DNA of 64,000 nt, from assembly GCA_017526745.1 (NCBI GenBank), contig JAFXQX010000029.1:268675-332674 (forward strand), read 5' to 3'. This DNA is from Lachnospiraceae bacterium (GTDB lineage: Bacteria > Bacillota > Clostridia > Lachnospirales > Lachnospiraceae). The notes below the pieces were generated by a model. It searched no databases. It was not told the DNA's origin and saw nothing but the letters and a program-made list of their open reading frames with translations. This document shows positions 9,501-16,984 of this stretch, one piece after another. Positions within the stretch are counted from its first letter, which is position 1. Each line of letters starts with the position of its first letter. The translations under genes and the position numbers were made by a program.

Positions 9501-12288
9501 TGTTCCTGAACGCATCGGTTCCTATCTCATTTATCCAGGCATAACCATCCTCCGCTCCGCCTCGAAGGTCATCATTTATGAACCTGACGGTCAATACCTT
9601 ATCAGGATCTGTGGAAGGAGCTGCACACTCACTAAAGGCTTCCGCGCCGATCTTGGACGGAGTTGTTCCGGCCTTGCCGAATTCAACATCATATAATCCC
9701 GCGTTATTGGCAAAACAATTTGCGCCTACGGATGTCTCATTTACGTTGATAAAGACCTTACTAAGATTTGTGCAGTTTGCAAATGCGCTCTCGCCAAGGT
9801 AGCGGATGGCGTATGTATTTGCCAGATCTCTGTCACCGATCCTTACACTGCCAAGCTTTGCATCCCCATCAAAAACATGTGCATTTATACCGGTTATCTG
9901 ATAAGTATTCTCGGGTTCAACGCCGCCAACACCTCCGTTAATGGCAAGTTCGTATGTGGCAGGCCCACCGCTTCTCTCATAGATCCTGCTGACATAATCA
10001 CCGTCAAGCTGCATCACAGTCTGGGGATAAACATTACCGTCCTTCAGGTAATGGTTACAGTATGTGTGGGCTACTATCCAGTTGGGTAAAGTATTGGTAC
10101 CCGTCCACTCGATCGAACTGCACCCGTGGTAAGGGTAATCATATGCCAGATTTGTTCCGCCAACTTCTACCCAGGCAAGGCTTGTCGAATATGCCTTATA
10201 CTTCGGATTGGCAGCGTCCGGATTCATATCGGCATTTCCCGTATATGGATATACCTGGGCAGGAAGAGTATCTTCCGGATCGGGACCGTAAATATCAAAT
10301 CCCTCTCTCTTGAATTCACCTCCAGTAAAATAGGAATCCTTATCTCTTACCACTAACGTGGAAAGATTTGTGCAGTTTCTGAATATCCCGGGTGTCAGTT
10401 TACCGGCAAAATGTGTCGGCAAGGCAACACCGGTAAGACCTGTACAGCCGGCAAACAAATACTGAACCGTTCCCAGATTACTGATCGGCGTCTGTGTATG
10501 AAGCCCGTCAACGCTGTAATCAAGATCAACAGTAGACAACACTTCATTATTTGCAAATGCAAAATCACCAAGCCCGACGCCTACGCACTGACTCACATCG
10601 AGATTGGATATACTGCAATGATAAAATGCTGCGCTTCCGATCTTTTGTGCCTTTGCAGGCAGATGAACTTCTTTGATAAGACCATCATTTGCAAACGCTC
10701 CATCTCCTATATCCCTTATCGAGCCGCCCAAAGTCGGAGTATTAAGCTGAGTACAATCCGCAAAACACTTGTAGCCAACGGAAGCCAGCTTTCTTCCCGA
10801 CAGATCGATATTTATAAGTCCCGTTCCTTCAAAAGCGCTGTTACCGATCTTGTCGATAAGCGAAGTACTTGGAATAGTTATCTGCATAGCAGCCGGAATA
10901 GTCTTAAACGACTTATCGCACAACCTGGTATATGTTCCTGCGTTTGTACAAAGAACCACGGTACTGTTTGCTACATCGTCCCACCGATCGGGTTCCGGTG
11001 TTGGTGTCGGATCATCAGCCACCATAACAACACCGCCAAGTCCAAATCCACGTGCTCCTGCAGGTTCCAATTCAACCGTCCTGGTCTCATCCGGTTCTGA
11101 CTGATTGTCCGGTTTGGAAGACTCATCCGTATTACCCGTATTACCCGTATTATCCGTACTTTCGTTATTATTGTCATCAGTCGAAGTATCCGGCGTCACG
11201 GTCGGCTCCGTTGTGGGAACAGGTGTTAATGAAGGGGTTGAATCCGTCCCCGGATCAGCCTCGGACCCCTCCGGTGTTACGGAGGGTGACACGGATGGTG
11301 ATGGCGTTGGTGATGGTGTTGTTGAAGGAGTTTGATCCGGCTCGGTCGTAGGGGTCGGAGAAACGGTAGGACTGACTTCCGGAGTGGGTGTGACTGTCTC
11401 GCCATCAAAGTCCGGACTGTTCATGGTTCTCAGAGGCGCCATATGGAGAGGTGCAGACATTGTAGTAAGAGCCGGGGTAGGTGTCGGAGTGATCTTTATC
11501 TGAAGATGTGCCTTATAATACAGATCACTTCCGGTGCCGATCTTATCTACCCAGTATCTGTACGTTTCACCGTCATCGGGATTTACGAACTCCTTTAATT
11601 TGTTGTAATTTTTCTCTTCTCCCAGATCCCTATTATAGCCGTAGAAACTGTCAAGAGTCAGATCCTTGCCAAACTGGGGAGGATTTAAGTATTTTACAAT
11701 ACTTGAAACGCCGTCCTGATCAGTTCCCATTTCAAATATCGGAGCAACATCGTCAGGGCTGATATAACCTCCCGTTATCTTGGCAAATGACATACCATTG
11801 ATCGATATATAGTCAACTTCTTTGGCTGGCTGCCCTTCCGGATCCACGGTATCCCTGAGTTGAACGGGAAAGCCGTATTGGCCGTTTGCGGTTCCATCAA
11901 CTGTTGTATCATCAGATTCTACATAAGGGTTGGTGGAAAGAATAGACGTATAATCAGGTACTTCATAGGGTGTATCGTTAATATAAGGGACATCACCGTT
12001 ATCTTCGGTCACCGCACTGACATCACCGACCGGTACAGCGGCTACGATCACGGACGTTGCAAGAAGAAGGCTTCCGACAGTACGTCGCACGCTCTTCTTA
12101 AGATAGATCTTTCTCTTTTTGCCTTTACCTCTTACTGTATTAGCTTCCTTAGGGCCTGGATTTGCCGAGATCGCCTGCGTATTTTTCTGCGGTGTGATCT
12201 TCGGGCGAGTAATATCCTCGCGCCTTACTTCCCAAGACGCCCTCTCTTGAATGATTTTCTCCTTCGGATCGTTCATCTTCCTGTCCAT
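6595..12288 (-). CDS. Giant BspA-type LRR surface protein with class-B-like sorting signal
   Basis: A 1897-residue secreted protein. A basic 65-residue N-terminal extension precedes the signal sequence (about 66-92, ending GDVSA). Next come a globular region (95-265), a Thr/Pro linker with PTPEVSPTVSPTP-like repeats (about 290-420), many BspA/LRR_5 repeats interrupted by larger insertions (about 440-1420), two Listeria-Bacteroides/InlB-type repeats (about 1510-1645, GWD and FSQW cores), a PTPTPT linker, a Ser/Lys stalk and a beta-rich module ending HFSPYMVY. The C-terminus is TPKTADGIHPKWF, a hydrophobic helix and KKDPEE, which fits a sortase B-like sorting signal (compare SPKTG/NPQTN). A class B sortase gene lies just upstream. 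An adhesin or surface-scaffold role is inferred. The start has AAGGGAAG before the ATG. Confidence 0.92.
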   Translation of the reverse strand: MDRKMNDPKEKIIQERASWEVRREDITRPKITPQKNTQAISANPGPKEANTVRGKGKKRKIYLKKSVRRTVGSLLLATSVIVAAVPVGDVSAVTEDNGDVPYINDTPYEVPDYTSILSTNPYVESDDTTVDGTANGQYGFPVQLRDTVDPEGQPAKEVDYISINGMSFAKITGGYISPDDVAPIFEMGTDQDGVSSIVKYLNPPQFGKDLTLDSFYGYNRDLGEEKNYNKLKEFVNPDDGETYRYWVDKIGTGSDLYYKAHLQIKITPTPTPALTTMSAPLHMAPLRTMNSPDFDGETVTPTPEVSPTVSPTPTTEPDQTPSTTPSPTPSPSVSPSVTPEGSEADPGTDSTPSLTPVPTTEPTVTPDTSTDDNNNESTDNTGNTGNTDESSKPDNQSEPDETRTVELEPAGARGFGLGGVVMVADDPTPTPEPDRWDDVANSTVVLCTNAGTYTRLCDKSFKTIPAAMQITIPSTSLIDKIGNSAFEGTGLINIDLSGRKLASVGYKCFADCTQLNTPTLGGSIRDIGDGAFANDGLIKEVHLPAKAQKIGSAAFYHCSISNLDVSQCVGVGLGDFAFANNEVLSTVDLDYSVDGLHTQTPISNLGTVQYLFAGCTGLTGVALPTHFAGKLTPGIFRNCTNLSTLVVRDKDSYFTGGEFKREGFDIYGPDPEDTLPAQVYPYTGNADMNPDAANPKYKAYSTSLAWVEVGGTNLAYDYPYHGCSSIEWTGTNTLPNWIVAHTYCNHYLKDGNVYPQTVMQLDGDYVSRIYERSGGPATYELAINGGVGGVEPENTYQITGINAHVFDGDAKLGSVRIGDRDLANTYAIRYLGESAFANCTNLSKVFINVNETSVGANCFANNAGLYDVEFGKAGTTPSKIGAEAFSECAAPSTDPDKVLTVRFINDDLRGGAEDGYAWINEIGTDAFRNSSREKSIIFIGPMDRKQEYYNHAIGDPSKGQAPAQIGSGNSYINYRSGNPTNLECQYDKNDGKIHLLSYPNMTTIVGTDPNFTEGDPPEPVKLSPRKLKAYSDADPDSTTGLEDRCYDCTKDIVIPDGIDSIEKAESVIYDVICTETDPDYYTIHPMYKDGEKTYYVYEDGEYKGDAPQPSGDPSSPYCVYKQFRYVKDLNSVTFKGPQEFPDKMFEASTDLTGVTFDKDVINLGNLPFYLPDTEGDNTTSHSKRSPSKVYEVKFNGESAAATDNPKYYGTESGLNQMVVSDYSNKVFLEQILPLRGTDKEYNEHYNEGDKIFSVSEINNVVEKGLDEIKQEAARDCDKLVKVQLNDSNKGLLIREKAFYDCDDLAQIDFPDQVNTVEKDAFGHINNKTLNVYLPSRDTTFANGAFTPTNNEHNFPEAYLWGPDDEKAIKKYTEYINDLSGLNFNVHFDIDPDLNMPWVKFIIDNKEVDKIQIKNNTNVATYVRQTVDPKWNPDGKYKWVGTDQKTGDYPIDISENLKHDTNFYAEELKQWPVAFYHYDGREILKTNVTEGSKIPDSVLASANSKAKEEEPVNGKLFSGWDKVTDQPIIEPGLDLTAQYKKDPKTTTHLITFLTEGTLYSEIEVNDGDKLTVYPKDPGPNKEGKKFSQWAPDIKDVTVIKKDYTLNALYEGDPTPTTTVTPTPTPTPTGSSSSSSSSSKSSSSSKSSSSSKSSSSSSSSSAYPVYVSSQDSLPSAGAGAGIGSTVYVDEAGSSGYDNGSGSGGSGGKKGSGNATVVSTTGGITDTGKMSATVNGSTDNYVIKITQTQEADEMGLQALHNEYGDDISPLRYLCFDISLYDSTGTNKISPVPEGISVTLTMPIPDDLAIYGGNAKICSTAGGVMEKMQPRFTVIDGVPCMTFTCTHFSPYMVYVDTNNLTAAGIADATPKTADGIHPKWFLCFGLAAIAIVMFLKKDPEE
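7313..7404 (-). repeat. Serine-rich stalk with S5K units
   Basis: Encodes about 30 residues that are almost all serine, with lysines every sixth residue (three K within SSSSSK units). It lies between the PTPTP linker and the C-terminal module of the giant LRR protein. TCG, TCA, AGC and AGT codons are mixed, so the protein repeat is stronger than the DNA repeat. It is probably a flexible, possibly glycosylated spacer. Confidence 0.85.
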
Positions 12289-12366
12289 AATTCTTCCCTT
12301 TTACCCGTAGTTACCTATCAACCCTCAAATCATAAAGTATTATGAAACTTCTATTCTCACAACAAA

Positions 12367-12543
12367 CATACATAACCCTCTTCCTGTCCTTAGGAAGTTT
12401 TGGGGAATATGTATGGCGCGTCCTTGCATATATTCTGTTGATATAAAGCGGTATTTCTATTAAGCCTTATCAAGTAGTATATCGGTAAATAATAAGCGAA
12501 ATATTAGGATTTTCGCCAATTTTTGACACAATGATCCGCTTTA
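12367..12543 (-). promoter_or_regulatory. Candidate structured leader RNA of the giant LRR gene
   Basis: On the minus-strand transcript, TAAAGCGG (12543-12536) pairs perfectly with CCGCTTTA (12451-12444), enclosing 84 nt that contain a GCGAAA/TTTCGC hairpin (12516-12511 with 12501-12496) and a weaker CTTAT/ATAAG pairing. Further on, a tiered hairpin spans 12415-12367: an outer 8-bp stem CATACATA/TATGTATG, an inner CCC/GGG and an apical 6-bp stem CTTCCT/AGGAAG. The layout resembles a junction plus a downstream stem, as in cis-regulatory leaders. It does not match the riboswitch consensus sequences I know, and no U-tract follows the last hairpin. Confidence 0.45.
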
Positions 12544-12561
12544 CATAAATACACATAGTAT

Positions 12562-12589
12562 ATTGTACAATAAATTGTGGAAATTTCAA
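12562..12589 (-). promoter_or_regulatory. Sigma-A-like promoter for the giant LRR operon
   Basis: On the minus strand TTGAAA (12589-12584), a 16-nt spacer and TACAAT (12567-12562). Transcription would start near 12555, giving a leader of roughly 265 nt before the ATG at 12288. Confidence 0.6.
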
Positions 12590-12619
12590 GCAAAATGTAC
12601 ATATTTTGTGGTATAAGAA

Positions 12620-12648
12620 AGTGCCCGCCACAAAATGTGACGGGCGCT
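12620..12648 (-). terminator. Intrinsic terminator after the sortase gene
   Basis: AGCGCCCG and CGGGCACT form a strong stem on the minus strand (8 bp with one G-T pair), extended inward by CACA/TGTG, followed by TTTCTTAT. It lies about 40 bases after the sortase stop and closes the long uppP-to-sortase gene run. Confidence 0.8.
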
Positions 12649-12685
12649 GAACATTTGAAGATTATGGATCGGTTAAGAAACAAAA

Positions 12686-13507
12686 TCAGTTCACGCGGCG
12701 GGCGACAACTACGAAGCGCTCGGCGTCTTTTTCATAGTCGCAGGTGGAAAGAGTGATGATATCATCACCGTAAGATGCGGTTATACCGGTGTCATAGAGG
12801 GACTTGGATGCCATCTCGTTCATGGCACTGTTCCATTCTTCTTCTGAATTGGCATCGATGAACTGATAATATTTGAAGGTCACCTCGACCTCGTCATATA
12901 CTTTATCGCCGAATACATACATGACCTGATACTTGCCCTTATTGTAGAGAGTATCAAAGAATATGTAAGGGTGCTCCTTGGCAAACTGTTCGTTCTTGTA
13001 CTTCTTCAGGTCTCCGAACATCTTGCCGGACTTCATGTTATGGCCGTACATTATGATATTCTGGCTGCGGGGCCATATCGAGCACTCGCTGTCAATAAAT
13101 ATCGAGCCGTTATTATCCTTCTTCTGGTCAAAGTTATGATCAAGGTAATACTCGTTACTCTTGGACTGCATCACGGGATAGTCGATGAGCGTATCATCGA
13201 TCCTTACCCAGCCGACAAGGCTTTTGTTATTATTATAGAGCGTAATGTATTCTTCAAGTATATCAGGCGCATCCTCCTGTTGAGTCAAGTGGATGACATT
13301 CTTCTTGTTCTGGCGGTAATCGGTCCCCTTAAGATCAGCCAGGTGCTCATAACTGTTCTGAGTATCCGTTGCCTGTCTGACATAAAAAACAAAGTATCCG
13401 AGGCACCCTATCCCGAGAGCCGCAAATACCCATGTCAGTATCTTTCTGATCTTTATCGGTTTGGGAAGATCACGAAAACGGATCTTAACCTTTTTCCTGC
13501 GCGACAT
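12686..13507 (-). CDS. Class B sortase
   Basis: A 273-residue membrane-anchored transpeptidase: basic N-terminus, one membrane segment (about 22-43) and an extracellular beta-barrel. Catalytic residues are visible as His156 in MYGHNM, Cys256 in TLSTC and Arg264 in AERFVVVARR. The extended region between His and Cys and the TLSTCDYE context fit class B. I chose the ATG at 13507, which has AGAAGGT 8 bases upstream, over the longer frame from 13636; it overlaps the preceding gene by 23 bases, so the two are coupled. The likely substrate is the giant LRR protein encoded next, whose C-terminus carries TPKTA; this pairing is inferred from position and motif type. Confidence 0.93.
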   Translation of the reverse strand: MSRRKKVKIRFRDLPKPIKIRKILTWVFAALGIGCLGYFVFYVRQATDTQNSYEHLADLKGTDYRQNKKNVIHLTQQEDAPDILEEYITLYNNNKSLVGWVRIDDTLIDYPVMQSKSNEYYLDHNFDQKKDNNGSIFIDSECSIWPRSQNIIMYGHNMKSGKMFGDLKKYKNEQFAKEHPYIFFDTLYNKGKYQVMYVFGDKVYDEVEVTFKYYQFIDANSEEEWNSAMNEMASKSLYDTGITASYGDDIITLSTCDYEKDAERFVVVARRVN

Positions 13508-14564
13508 CAGTAAGCACCTTCTTTTCCTTTTCGGCGATCTTATCCTTGTCAAACACTCCCGCACCCTTTGGTGGCTTGACAAAGTACAGTCTGTATTGAA
13601 GTATTCCGTCCCTTGTCCCCCTCTCGCACTTGTCACACAATATCACGAGAAGTTCATTCATCACGGCACAGAATTCATCAAATATGTCTTTATCAAAATT
13701 ACCGAGTCTCGTATCAATGAGAAAATCAACTCTTAAGGCATTCGGACCTTCCTTGATCTCAAGTTTAGCCCTGTAACGTTCCATATTCGTAGTAAAACCG
13801 AAACTGATAAAATGGCATACAAAACCGATCAGTTCACCGAGTTCACTCTTATGCAGGCAGTCTGCCCCGATGATCTGGAAATGCTTCTGTTTTTCCGTAT
13901 TATTGACATTTTCCTCTATAAACCGGAAATACTCTTCGGGTTCAAATGAACTGATTATGAACCGTTCAACAAACTCATTGAGTTCGTCGGCAAAAAATGC
14001 GGAGATCCTGTGGGCATACTCCTTCGGAAGATCTATGCACATACTTTCTATACATGTGGCATACAGTTTTATGATATGAGAATAGCAGTCGACTCTTGAG
14101 TTGAGTACCGCAGACATCTCTTCCATCGACCCCTTGTAAAGACGCTCTTTTTCACGAAGAGCCCTGGCCTGGCGCCTCAGATTTTCCTCGGCATTGTAAA
14201 ACTCGGCCTCCTTATCGAACATCTCGGATAGGATCTCCACCGAAAAGCCGTCCCTCGGGATTATCCTGGACATCTCATATTCGTTGAACAGATTGACCGC
14301 GGTCTCGGTGTTTTCCTCTTCGTAGATGAATATAAAGCGGCACTCGGGATTGTCTTCGGCCACGATCTCGGTCAGTTCCTCACCGTTCATCACGGACATG
14401 GAAAGCGTGAGCGCACAGACGGCGATATCCCCTGCTTCCGAAATTTCAACAGCCTCCTGGCTTGTTGACGCAAACCGGTACTCATAGCCTTTCTTATCGG
14501 AAAAGCCCGTCCTGATCCTCTCCAAAAGGAACTTATCTTCACTTATGAACAGTCCTTTAAGCAC
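13485..14564 (-). CDS. Pseudo-receiver protein with coiled coil and unknown C-terminal domain
   Basis: A 359-residue protein starting at GTG with AGGGG 8 bases upstream. Residues 1-115 have the layout of a response-regulator receiver domain (ISED near the N-terminus, a hydrophobic strand, then MNGEEL). The phosphoacceptor Asp position appears to be Ala51, and the conserved Lys of the last strand is Arg104 in IIPRDGFS, so phosphorylation is unlikely. Residues about 118-155 are a Glu/Arg-rich coiled coil. The remaining 200 residues are mixed helix/strand; they could be a degenerate histidine-kinase-like dimerisation/ATPase unit, but I see no N, G1 or G2 box. It follows leuS by 20 bases and overlaps sortase by 23. 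No function is known; a regulator or adaptor for the surface programme is speculation. Confidence 0.8.
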   Translation of the reverse strand: MLKGLFISEDKFLLERIRTGFSDKKGYEYRFASTSQEAVEISEAGDIAVCALTLSMSVMNGEELTEIVAEDNPECRFIFIYEEENTETAVNLFNEYEMSRIIPRDGFSVEILSEMFDKEAEFYNAEENLRRQARALREKERLYKGSMEEMSAVLNSRVDCYSHIIKLYATCIESMCIDLPKEYAHRISAFFADELNEFVERFIISSFEPEEYFRFIEENVNNTEKQKHFQIIGADCLHKSELGELIGFVCHFISFGFTTNMERYRAKLEIKEGPNALRVDFLIDTRLGNFDKDIFDEFCAVMNELLVILCDKCERGTRDGILQYRLYFVKPPKGAGVFDKDKIAEKEKKVLTDVAQEKG

Positions 14565-14584
14565 TCACGATCCCCTGTTAAATG

Positions 14585-16984
14585 TTATTTCATCACTATG
14601 TTAACGATCCTGCCCGGAACATAGATCTCTTTGACAATGTTTCCTGTGAGTTTGTCGGAAACCGCCTCTTTGCCCTTTGCGATCGCATCCTCTTTGGATA
14701 TGTCCTTATCAACCATAACGGTCGCACGAAGCTTTCCGTTTATCTGTACAGCGATCTCGATCGTCTGATCCACAGTCTTGGCTTCATCAAATGCAGGCCA
14801 CTCGGAAACCGTGACAAAACCTTCCTGTCCAAGTCCTTCCCATATCTCCTCGCATATATGCGGAGCAAAAGGTGACAGAAGCTTTAAGAACACAAGGAGC
14901 TCGTCCTTTGTGATCGAACCGTTTGCGGACACTTCGTTCATGAATGTCATCATTGCAGCAATGGCGGTATTGAACTTCATCTGCTCGATATCCTCGGTAA
15001 CCTTCTTGATCATCTTGTGAAGGCTTGATTCAAGCGATGTATCACCGGGTTTTTTATCGACCATCTCGGGAAGCGTTGCAAAACGGTCGATGAACCTCTT
15101 ACAGCCCTTGACACCGTTCTCACTCCACGGAGTTGCCGCACCGTAGTCACCCATGAAGAGGACGTAGAGCCTTAATGTATCGGCACCGTACTGTTTTACG
15201 ATATCCATGGGGTCAACAACATTACCGCGGCTCTTACTCATCTTCTCGCCGTCGGTCCCTAGTATCAGTCCCTGGTATGAACGCTTCTGATAAGGCTCCG
15301 GTGTGTTCACCTCGCCGATATCATACAGGAATCTGTGCCAGAACCTGGAATAGATCAGGTGGCGGGTAACGTGCTCCATACCGCCGTTGTACCAGTCGAC
15401 CGGCATCCAGTATTTAAGCTTGTCCTTATCGGCAAAGGCCTTATCGTTCCTTGGATCACAGAACCTTAAGAAATACCATGATGAGCCTGCCCACTGAGGC
15501 ATGGTGTCGGTCTCACGCTTTGCATCGGCACCGCATTTCGGACACTTGCAGTTGACGAATGAATCTATCTTGGCAAGCGGCGAATTGCCATCCTCACCGG
15601 GTTCAAAATTCTCAACATCCGGAAGTGTAAGAGGGAGCTGTTCGTAAGGTACTCCGACAACACCGCACTTGGGACAGTGAATGAGCGGAATAGGCTCTCC
15701 CCAGTATCTCTGGCGGTTGAAGGCCCAGTCCTTCATCTTGTATTGGATACCTTTTTTACCTATGCCCTTTTCCTCAAGGAATCCAAGCATCTTAGCGATC
15801 GAATCCTTCTTGTTGGTACATCCGTTAAGAAAGTCCGAATTGATCATGTTGCCGTCGCCGGTATATGCTTCGGCACTTATGTCTCCGCCTTCAATTACCT
15901 CTATGATATCCACGCCGAACTTTTTCGCGAACTCCCAGTCACGCTGGTCATGCGCGGGAACCGCCATGATTGCACCGGTTCCGTATCCCATCATTACGTA
16001 GTCGGCGATAAAGATCGGGATCTCCTTCCCGTTTACGGGATTGATGGCACTGATTCCGTCAAGCTTTACGCCGGTCTTGTCCTTGACAAGCTGCGTACGC
16101 TCAAACTCAGTCTTCTTGGCGCACTCTTCCCTGTACTTTACGACCTCATCAAAGTTGGACAGTCTGTCCTTATACTTGTCGATAAGGGGATGCTCGGGAG
16201 CCATTACCATGAATGTGACGCCAAAGAGCGTATCGCATCTGGTCGTGTAGATCTCAAGCTTCTCATCAATATCCTTAAGTGAAAAATCAACGAATGCGCC
16301 TTCGCTTCTTCCTATCCAGTTAACTTCCTGCTGTTTGACATTATCCGGGAAATCAACCGTATCAAGACCTTCGAGGAGTTTGTCCGCATAATCGGTTATA
16401 CGAAGATACCATACTGATTTTTCCTTCTGGACAACATCGCTGTGGCATATATCGCACTTGCCGCCCTGGCTGTCCTCGTTTGAAAGAACGACCTTGCAGT
16501 GAGGGCAATAATTGACAAGAGTGTTGGCACGAAATACGAGACCCTTCTCGAAGAGCTTTAAGAATATCCACTGGGTCCACTTGTAGTAATCGGGGTTGCT
16601 TGTCGCAAGATCCCTGTCCCAGTCAAATGAATATCCGACGGTCTTGAGCTGGTCGGTAAAGTGTTCTATGTTCTTCTGGGTGATCACAGCAGGATGTGTT
16701 CCTGTCTTGATCGCATAGTTTTCAGCAGGAAGACCGAACGAATCAAATCCCATCGGGAACAGTACGTTATATCCCTGCATACGGCGCTTTCTGGCAATGA
16801 CCTCAATACTTGAATACGCCTTAATATGACCGACATGCATGCCGGCTCCCGACGGATACGGGAACTCTACAAGCCCGTAGAACTTAGGCTTGCTGCCTCC
16901 GTCTTCGGCCTTGAACACACCGGCCTCCTCCCATCTCTTCTGCCATTTCTTTTCGATCGCTTCATGATCGTAGTACTTACCCAT
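14585..16984 (-). CDS. leuS: Leucine--tRNA ligase
   Basis: A 799-residue class Ia synthetase that charges tRNA-Leu. Visible features are MGKYYDHEAIEKKWQ at the start, the HIGH motif as HVGH in PYPSGAGMHVGHIKAY, a CP1 editing domain (about 220-410, with the Thr-rich TTRCDTLFG), a zinc-binding-like Cys set in the HCPKCG and CKCPKC region, KMSKS within EKMSKSRGNVVDP and the C-terminal anticodon-binding region. A longer frame opens at GTG 17005, but AGGAGACAGAAAAA sits correctly before the ATG at 16984. The start overlaps the end of miaB by 8 bases. Confidence 0.97.
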   Translation of the reverse strand: MGKYYDHEAIEKKWQKRWEEAGVFKAEDGGSKPKFYGLVEFPYPSGAGMHVGHIKAYSSIEVIARKRRMQGYNVLFPMGFDSFGLPAENYAIKTGTHPAVITQKNIEHFTDQLKTVGYSFDWDRDLATSNPDYYKWTQWIFLKLFEKGLVFRANTLVNYCPHCKVVLSNEDSQGGKCDICHSDVVQKEKSVWYLRITDYADKLLEGLDTVDFPDNVKQQEVNWIGRSEGAFVDFSLKDIDEKLEIYTTRCDTLFGVTFMVMAPEHPLIDKYKDRLSNFDEVVKYREECAKKTEFERTQLVKDKTGVKLDGISAINPVNGKEIPIFIADYVMMGYGTGAIMAVPAHDQRDWEFAKKFGVDIIEVIEGGDISAEAYTGDGNMINSDFLNGCTNKKDSIAKMLGFLEEKGIGKKGIQYKMKDWAFNRQRYWGEPIPLIHCPKCGVVGVPYEQLPLTLPDVENFEPGEDGNSPLAKIDSFVNCKCPKCGADAKRETDTMPQWAGSSWYFLRFCDPRNDKAFADKDKLKYWMPVDWYNGGMEHVTRHLIYSRFWHRFLYDIGEVNTPEPYQKRSYQGLILGTDGEKMSKSRGNVVDPMDIVKQYGADTLRLYVLFMGDYGAATPWSENGVKGCKRFIDRFATLPEMVDKKPGDTSLESSLHKMIKKVTEDIEQMKFNTAIAAMMTFMNEVSANGSITKDELLVFLKLLSPFAPHICEEIWEGLGQEGFVTVSEWPAFDEAKTVDQTIEIAVQINGKLRATVMVDKDISKEDAIAKGKEAVSDKLTGNIVKEIYVPGRIVNIVMK

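Larger units (their letters stand above)
12289..12685 (-). other. 397-base non-coding stretch between sortase and giant LRR genes
   Basis: This is the only gap above 300 bases in the window. It is AT-rich and has no credible ORF. Reading in the minus direction it holds the sortase terminator (12620-12648), a sigma-A-like promoter (12562-12589), a leader of about 260 nt with several inverted repeats (12367-12543) and the ribosome site of the giant LRR gene. Confidence 0.85.

Noticed and set aside
10411..11100. 229-residue plus-strand ORF
   Set aside because: Shadow of the giant LRR gene; composition is unlike the neighbouring proteins.
13508..13636. 43-residue N-terminal extension of sortase
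   Set aside because: It overlaps the upstream gene, has no ribosome site and is unlike sortase N-termini; ATG 13507 has a good site.
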